This document shows, in pieces, positions 58,246 through 64,000 of a stretch of DNA of 64,000 nt. Under the pieces are notes generated by a model. It saw nothing but the letters and a program-made list of their open reading frames with translations. It had not been told where the DNA came from and made no database searches. Made by a program: the position numbers and the translations under genes. The stretch is from Spongilla lacustris (taxonomy: Eukaryota; Porifera; Demospongiae; Spongillida; Spongillidae), in the NCBI GenBank assembly GCA_949361645.1, contig OX442422.1, positions 7,659,534 through 7,723,533 of the forward strand, written 5' to 3'. Positions within the stretch are counted from its first letter, which is position 1. Every line of letters starts with the position of its first letter.

Positions 58246-58808
58246 AGGGAGGGAGGGAGGGGAGGGAGGGAGGGAGGGAGGGAGGGAGGGAGGGAGGGAG
58301 GGAGGGAGGGAGGGAGGGAGGGAGGGAGGGAGGGAGGGAGGGAGGGAGGGAGGGAGGGAGGGAGGGAGGGAGGGAGGGAGGGAGGGAGGGAGGGAGGGAG
58401 GGAGGGAGGGAGGGAGGGAGGGAGGGAGGGAGGGAGGGAGGGAGGGAGGGAGGGAGGGAGGGAGGGAGGGAGGGAGGGAGGGAGGGAGGGAGGGAGGGAG
58501 GGAGGGAGGGAGGGAGGGAGGGAGGGAGGGAGGGAGGGAGGGAGGGAGGGAGGGAGGGAGGGAGGGAGGGAGGGAGGGAGGGAGGGAGGGAGGGAGGGAG
58601 GGAGGGAGGGAGGGAGGGAGGGAGGGAGGGAGGGAGGGAGGGAGGGAGGGAGGGAGGGAGGGAGGGAGGGAGGGAGGGAGGGAGGGAGGGAGGGAGGGAG
58701 GGAGGGAGGGAGGGAGGGAGGGAGGGAGGGAGGGAGGGAGGGAGGGAGGGAGGGAGGGAGGGAGGGAGGGAGGGAGGGAGGGAGGGAGGGAGGGAAGGAG
58801 GGAGGGAA
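58246..58808 (+). repeat. (AGGG)n microsatellite, about 560 bp
   Basis: About 140 nearly perfect units, with one AAGG near the right end. All frames read as Arg/Glu/Gly repeats with no biological meaning. Purine-only strand of this length may form G-quadruplex or triplex DNA. Confidence 0.97.
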
Positions 58809-58809
58809 A

Positions 58810-58948
58810 GCAGACGATGACTATGGAGAAAAATTGGTCTGGGAGCGAGACGAGATCAGTACTAGCTTTTTTGTTCTCTTAAAGCAAACGGTCGAGCAAC
58901 TTGAACAAAAAAATGATCGTCTTTCCATTCTGGCTCGATTGCAATGTT
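58810..58948 (-). repeat. R1 dispersed repeat, copy 4 (fragment)
   Basis: Matches 16715-16860 in the same orientation: TGGTCTGGGAGCGAGA, TTTTTTGTTCTCTTAAAG, AAACGGTCGAGCAACTTGAA, ATCGTCTTTCCATT. It abuts the AGGG array, which may have grown from its purine-rich edge. Confidence 0.65.
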
Positions 58949-59017
58949 AAAATTTGTCCAGTAACAAATAATTGCAAAGATGGGAACACATCATATTTAG
59001 TACTTTAAAAAATATGT

Positions 59018-59119
59018 CTGAAATTCAGTATCCACATCAATACCAGGAGCAGAAAGGAGACGTTCCACACAAGTAGTATGACCTTCCACTGCAGCAAGGT
59101 GCAATGGAGTATTACCATC
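59018..59119 (-). CDS. Ankyrin exon, minus array, variant end
   Basis: Acceptor CTCACTCCAG, repeat NTPLHLAAVEGHTTCVERLL, ending GIDVDTEFQT without a GTGAGT donor. It is the last of the minus-strand series and shares its ending with the last plus-strand exon at 29539. Confidence 0.6.
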
Positions 59120-59256
59120 CTGGAGTGAGTACAATGTTCAGTCGGTACAATGTACACATGACTTTGTATACTAGTACTGTACATACATGTGGTACATGTG
59201 TACATGTATGTCAACAACAGATGCATATGCTTTATTAATTTATTGCATCAACTCAC

Positions 59257-59358
59257 AAAGTTTTTCATGTTCACATCAATACCAGGAGTGGAAAGGAGGC
59301 ATTCCATACAAATAGTATGACCTCCCTCTGCAGCAAGGTGTAATGGAGTATAACCATC
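59257..59358 (-). CDS. Ankyrin-repeat exon, minus array
   Basis: A 102-nt phase 0-0 exon (YTPLHLAAEGGHTICMECLL, then STPGIDVNMKNF), acceptor CCCACTACAG, donor GTGAGTTGA. Confidence 0.75.
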
Positions 59359-60692
59359 CTGTAGTGGGTAGTTCAGTAGTACAATGTACTCATGCACACA
59401 TGTAGTAATACGCATGGTTATGAACATGGCCTTTCAAACAAAAAGTCATTATGTAAACAGATGCATGCTTTATGAATTAATTGGAACCATTACTAAAATG
59501 GAGGAGGAAGAGGAGGTCAATTTATATACATGTCTCATCATGATGCTTACATGTACATCACAGCTGCTGTGATAGTCTACCAATACTTAAAGTGAATGTC
59601 TTCATTCAAGGTGCAGGTAGCCAAATGTACAGCCTTGACATAGCCCTCAAACATGAACACTCCCCTCCCTCACATTGTAGTGGTATCGTGTGTACATAAA
59701 TACACCTGTCACGTATTCTTTGTTTGCTTTTGGCACAACTGGAGTATTCCTTGGCCACTACATGTACTCTCATATGATGGGGAAGAATTTGGTGAATACA
59801 GCAGATACAAAGATCCTATGTTACAGAAACATGCCTAAGATTAAATTAGCCTACATGTACATGTACATGCACACATTGTATTGGGACTGTTGTTTCATTA
59901 TCATGTAGTGTACAGAGATCGAAAGACTAGAAATTCTGCATTGAGTGTGGTAGTGCAACAGATTTTTGCTGCTGTATCCTAAAAATGATAATTCAGCCAA
60001 TTGAAATGTGTCTTGTTGCTTTGTTCGTCCAGGTGCACTTTGAGTTTCTGATTCATAGCCATTGCTGCATGCTCCTATATAGTTTACTGTGATTGCTTTG
60101 ATGCTAAAGGGCAATCCATTTGCACCTCAGCTTGGAGATAGGCATCTGAGAAGCTAGTAGAGCATGATGCTTGGTAAGGTAACATTGGCACAGTAGTTTG
60201 TATTGTGCTGTAATTCCTTCACTCGTATTGTACGCAGGCACGTCACATTCACAAGATGCACACATACCTTATGGTGCATACTGATGCATGCATATGCGGG
60301 TGGTTTAATTGCTGATAGGTGCATGTCACTCGTGTTGTCTCATATTTAATTTCATACAAACAGACAAGGTTTTAAGTATGCAATCTGTCTATCTGGCCCA
60401 CCTCGAGATAGTCTTTATGTGTAAGGGTGAGGTGCATACAGGTAAGTTTGTTTCTTTCGAAACAAAGGGGTAAGATATAGTATTCTGTTAATAACTGCTG
60501 ACAGGGGTATAGTTGACATAAACCACCTTCCAATGAGATTCTCTCTCCAAGTGAATCTCATTAGCGGTTGGTTCCAGAAATACGAATTTAGCTAACATCG
60601 GTCACAATGTTGGGATGTTACTGTAGAAGCAGATCTGTTAATTCTTATCTATTAGAACTATATGCACATATATCTCTTAACATTTAACTCAC

Positions 60693-60794
60693 CCCATCAT
60701 TAATGTTCACATCAATACTAGAAGTGGAAAGAAGATGTTCCACACAGGTAGTATGACCTTCCCTTATAGCAAGGTGTAATGGAGTACTACCACC
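60693..60794 (-). CDS. Ankyrin-repeat exon, minus array
   Basis: A 102-nt phase 0-0 exon (STPLHLAIREGHTTCVEHLL, then STSSIDVNINDG), acceptor CCCACTCCAG, donor GTGAGTTAA. Confidence 0.75.
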
Positions 60795-61880
60795 CTGGAG
60801 TGGGTACAATACATGTACATACATGTATGGTCATCAACATGGCCTCTTCAAATATCTGATGGGCCGGCACAAATGTTCGGGCTGGTAGGTTTTTAGCCCA
60901 AGCACTTTTTCCCAACAAAGAAAAAATAGTGCAGGCTCCAGTATATAAAACTATTATTTATAGATCTGTCTGAACTGATACATGTATTGGGTGGCATGCT
61001 CACAGTGTGGTAGGATGGGCGTTGAGATCCCTTATTAATAATTCATGCAACGAAATTGTATGACAAGATATTTAAAAAATGGGTGATTTATGATCTGTGC
61101 ATGTAGACACCAATTGAGTAAAGAAACCAGAAAATACATTCCTTAATACATAACTACATTTAGCAATTTCCATTCCGTGCTTCTTTACTTTTTAACATTA
61201 CCAATTTTTTATATCTTGTTTATCTCTAAGTGTATCTATGTGTGTCTAGGAGCGCAATGTGGGCACCATTTACACTCGGGCTTACAAAACCGATAAAATC
61301 TGTTATGGGCGATTACTAACAAAACTATGCTCAGGTCCTACTCGGCAGTAAGTTTCAAACTTGTTGGTTCTAGAACTTCAGCATAAACGTTATGCTTCAA
61401 TCGATATTGTGATGGCTCTATCCAAATACTCTCATTGGCAATAGTGGGATCGGGTGTTTTGCTAATTGTATCCATAACACTTAAACTCCTACATTGAACA
61501 CAATAATGTAGGTTTCGATTGATGAAGTGCCAGGCAGCAGGCATATTTGCCGTACTTACTATTCTATCCATTGTGTTAGCATGTCCTACCAGGTTTGTAT
61601 GATTGGCCACTTTGAAGGAATACATGTACAATGTACAGCACCCAGCTGGAAAAGGCAGCCCTTTCCCCACCCTTGCCCATCATTTTGTCTCCCCTCTTTA
61701 ATAAATCAATCATTAATAAAGGGGAGGTGGAAGAAGAAGCAAATCTATATGTCTAATCATCATATCAATGACTTCATTTGGTAGCAAAATGTACAGCCTT
61801 GACATAGCCCTCAAGCATGAACACTCCCCTTTCTCATGTTCTAACCGTATCATTCTTATATCTCTTAACATTCTACTCAC

Positions 61881-61982
61881 CATATCCTTAATGTTCACAT
61901 CAATACCAGGAGTGGAAAGGAGATGTTCCACCCGAGTAATATGACCTCCCCATGCAGCAAGGTGTAATGGAGTATCACCACC
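61881..61982 (-). CDS. Ankyrin-repeat exon, minus array
   Basis: A 102-nt phase 0-0 exon (DTPLHLAAWGGHITRVEHLL), acceptor ACAACTCCAG, donor GTGAGTAG. It lies 1188 bp from the previous exon, and the introns of the two copies are also alike (for example around 60860-61075 and 62075-62280). Confidence 0.75.
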
Positions 61983-62439
61983 CTGGAGTTGTGTACAATA
62001 GTTCAGCCAACATGGTGGGTACAATATACACATGTGCAAGTATGATCATCAACATGGCCTCTTCAAACAAATATCTGATGGGCCAGCACAAATGCTTGTG
62101 CACGTTATAGGGTTTTAGCCAAACCACTTTTTCGCAACGAAAAAAAAAAATTACTGCAGGCTCCAGTACATGAAATTGTTATTTATAGTGATACATGTAT
62201 GGGTGGCATGTTAGTAGTGATGTGGTGGGCATCCATGGAGCTTTGTTATTCATTATTCATGCAATAAAATCATATGATAATTGATGGAGTGCCAGGCAGC
62301 AGCTATGATTGCTGCTCTATCACATGTCCTACAAAGTTTTATGAGTTATGAAGTGCAAAAGTAGCAGCTGCGGGCAAAAAGTCCCAAACCCTATTTGAGG
62401 GAATACAACACCTTGTAGCCCTTTCCACCACCCATGCAG

Positions 62440-62499
62440 ATGTTCCGCACAAGCAGTATGACCTTCTCTTGTAACAAGGTTTAATGGAGTATCATCATA
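62440..62499 (-). pseudogene. Truncated ankyrin exon
   Basis: Begins after CCATTCTAG as YDDTPLNLVTREGHTACAEH and breaks off after about 20 codons; no second half or donor follows. Confidence 0.6.
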
Positions 62500-63107
62500 C
62501 TAGAATGGGTACAATTAATTCAGTGAACACACTTTATTGTACTTAAATCTATGGCACTAAACAATTGAACATATGTAGTGTTCTGGTTCAACCCATTCGA
62601 ACCGAACTTCAATGGTTCGTGATTAGTAATTAAATTAAAATGATACGAGTTAGTTCACTGATTTCATTCTTAACACAGATCTTGGTCAGAGTGCTAGCAT
62701 TAGTAGTGTAATAGGAGGTTGCTAATTGCAAGATCAGCAATGAGAGCTGCTACATTGGTATTATCCTATCCACATCATTTACTATGGTCAAATTGCTTCT
62801 TTATAGACAATTGAGGCCAGGTTTCCCAAAGCATCTCTCCTTTCATTGTGCTGCTAAGCCTCCTATTCTACAGTCAAGGGCATGTTCCATACCAGTCTGG
62901 GAGCCACAATCATCACAAAAAGTGGGCATGTTAAATAAGGGGAGATAAATATATTGTTTATGCATCTGGTACTAGAAGCATAAAACTACAATCAATCACA
63001 TAGCTTCCTGATTGCTTAGCATTTCATTTTCAGTAACTATGCATTATTATACATTGTAAGTGTAGTGGGCTACCATATGCATTTTAACATTCAACAGGCC
63101 AACTCAC

Positions 63108-63215
63108 CTTCTCCTTATAATTAATGTTCACATCAATACCAGGAGTGGAAAGGAGACGTTCCACACAAGTAGTATGACCTCCACATGCAGCAAGGTATAA
63201 TGGAGTATAACCATC
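63108..63215 (-). CDS. Ankyrin-repeat exon, minus array, 108 nt
   Basis: Phase 0-0 exon, six bases longer than its relatives (YTPLYLAACGGHTTCVERLL, ending NINYKEK). Acceptor CCCACTTCAG, donor GTGAGTTGG. Confidence 0.75.
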
Positions 63216-63487
63216 CTGAAGTGGGTACAATAGTTTAGTCAACATGATGGGTACAATGTGTTTCAAACATAAAGTCACTAGTGTGTAAAGATGGACATGT
63301 GTATGAAGTATAATATGGACAATTTATGTATCTGATCATAATGTTTACATGTACATCACAGCAGAATAGTTTTTGGGACCAACATTTACAGGCTTGACAT
63401 AGCCCTCAAACATGAACACATCATGTTAAATTGTTCTTGTCTATTTATAATTATTGATAACTCTTTACATTCAATAGACCAACTCAC

Positions 63488-63589
63488 CCTATTTGCATTG
63501 TTCACGTCAATACCAGGAGTGGATAGGAGACGTTCCACACAAGTAGTATGACCTCCCATGGCAGTACAGTGTAATGGAGTATTACCATT
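63488..63589 (-). CDS. Ankyrin-repeat exon, minus array, first in window
   Basis: A 102-nt phase 0-0 exon (NTPLHCTAMGGHTTCVERLL, ending VNNANR), acceptor CCGCTCCAG, donor GTGAGTTGG. It is the 5'-most exon of the minus array and an R1 copy starts about 65 bp upstream of it. Confidence 0.75.
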
Positions 63590-63654
63590 CTGGAGCGGGT
63601 ACAATAGTTCAGTCAAACAGTTTGTACGATGTACATACATGGGCATGAAACCAT

Positions 63655-64000
63655 TAGGGTAGGATTTCATCCCAATTATGAATGTTCTTTAAAATGGGAC
63701 ACGCTGGTAACAAGACTGCTATCAATTGGATCACTTAGCTAGTTTTTAGTATCGAACAAGATATAAAAAAAGGATCCATTTCAAGATAACAAAAGGGATC
63801 CTGTCTTTCCTCATTCCTGGTCCTAAATAGTAGCGCCATTTTGTTTTTCTTCTTCCTTTATTTGAAAAGATCTCGAGATGGAAGAATATGAATGGATGTC
63901 CAGAATTTCAAGCGGTAGCATCCTCACTGGTGAGATATATGTGGATTGTATTGGACCTTGAACTGATATCAGAAATACATACCGGTACATTAAAATATAC
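63655..64000 (+). repeat. R1 dispersed repeat, copy 5, cut by the window end
   Basis: Reverse-orientation match to about 8040-8470 of copy 1: CTTCTTCCTTTATTTG, AGAATTTCAAGCGGTAG, TATTGGACCTTGAACTGATA, and GACTAGCTAAG-type words near 63737. Its broken gene, if present, would lie to the right of the window on the plus strand. Confidence 0.7.

Noticed and set aside
58168..58950. Glu-Gly-Gly-Arg repeat protein
   Set aside because: It is a translation of the AGGG microsatellite in all three frames.

Overview
The window is eukaryotic nuclear DNA from an animal, probably a sponge or another early-branching marine invertebrate. Four genes carry the argument: an intron-rich methylmalonate-semialdehyde dehydrogenase, an AP-2 sigma adaptin, an ABCB6-type transporter and a RASGRP with REM, RasGEF, EF-hand and C1 parts (RASGRP proteins are known mainly from animals). 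The sponge assignment is inference from short introns, tight gene spacing, one-exon ankyrin repeats and the transposon types. There is no bacterial or organellar signature.

Layout. 1-1690 is a 153-bp satellite. 1.7-7.3 kb holds no confident gene, but has a CG-word patch, a long G/C homopolymer block and a duplicated segment. 7.3-30 kb is a transposon-rich zone: fragments of a dispersed family (called R1 here), seven ankyrin exons on the plus strand, a TA-flanked 1.0-kb element, a 5.1-kb element with 1.1-1.3-kb inverted arms, a nearly complete 5.67-kb ISL2EU-type transposon (THAP/DDE transposase plus YqaJ-PHD protein), and a pair of foldback elements with 230-bp arms. 31.2-52.6 kb is a dense gene island: ALDH6A1 (15 exons), AP2S1 (5 exons, beginning 139 bp after the ALDH6A1 stop), an intronless ABCB6-like gene on the minus strand, and a divergent RASGRP gene (15 exons, 12.4 kb, introns full of minisatellites). 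53.3-58.8 kb holds a 1.49-kb non-autonomous relative of the ISL2EU element, an inverted-repeat element with a tRNA-like core, a 250-bp MITE and a 560-bp AGGG array. 59.0-63.6 kb has seven ankyrin exons on the minus strand, and another R1 copy closes the window.

Function. The four island genes are housekeeping or signalling genes with no shared pathway: mitochondrial valine/thymine catabolism, clathrin endocytosis, membrane transport, and Ras activation by calcium and diacylglycerol. The two ankyrin arrays point towards each other, and each has an R1 copy upstream of its 5' end, which suggests an inverted duplication of one ankyrin locus around the island. The transposon proteins are damaged by isolated stops and frameshifts, so they look recently inactive, although some homopolymer frameshifts could be sequencing errors.

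All exon boundaries were read by eye from splice sites and reading phase. Family names come from motif recognition, not from a search.
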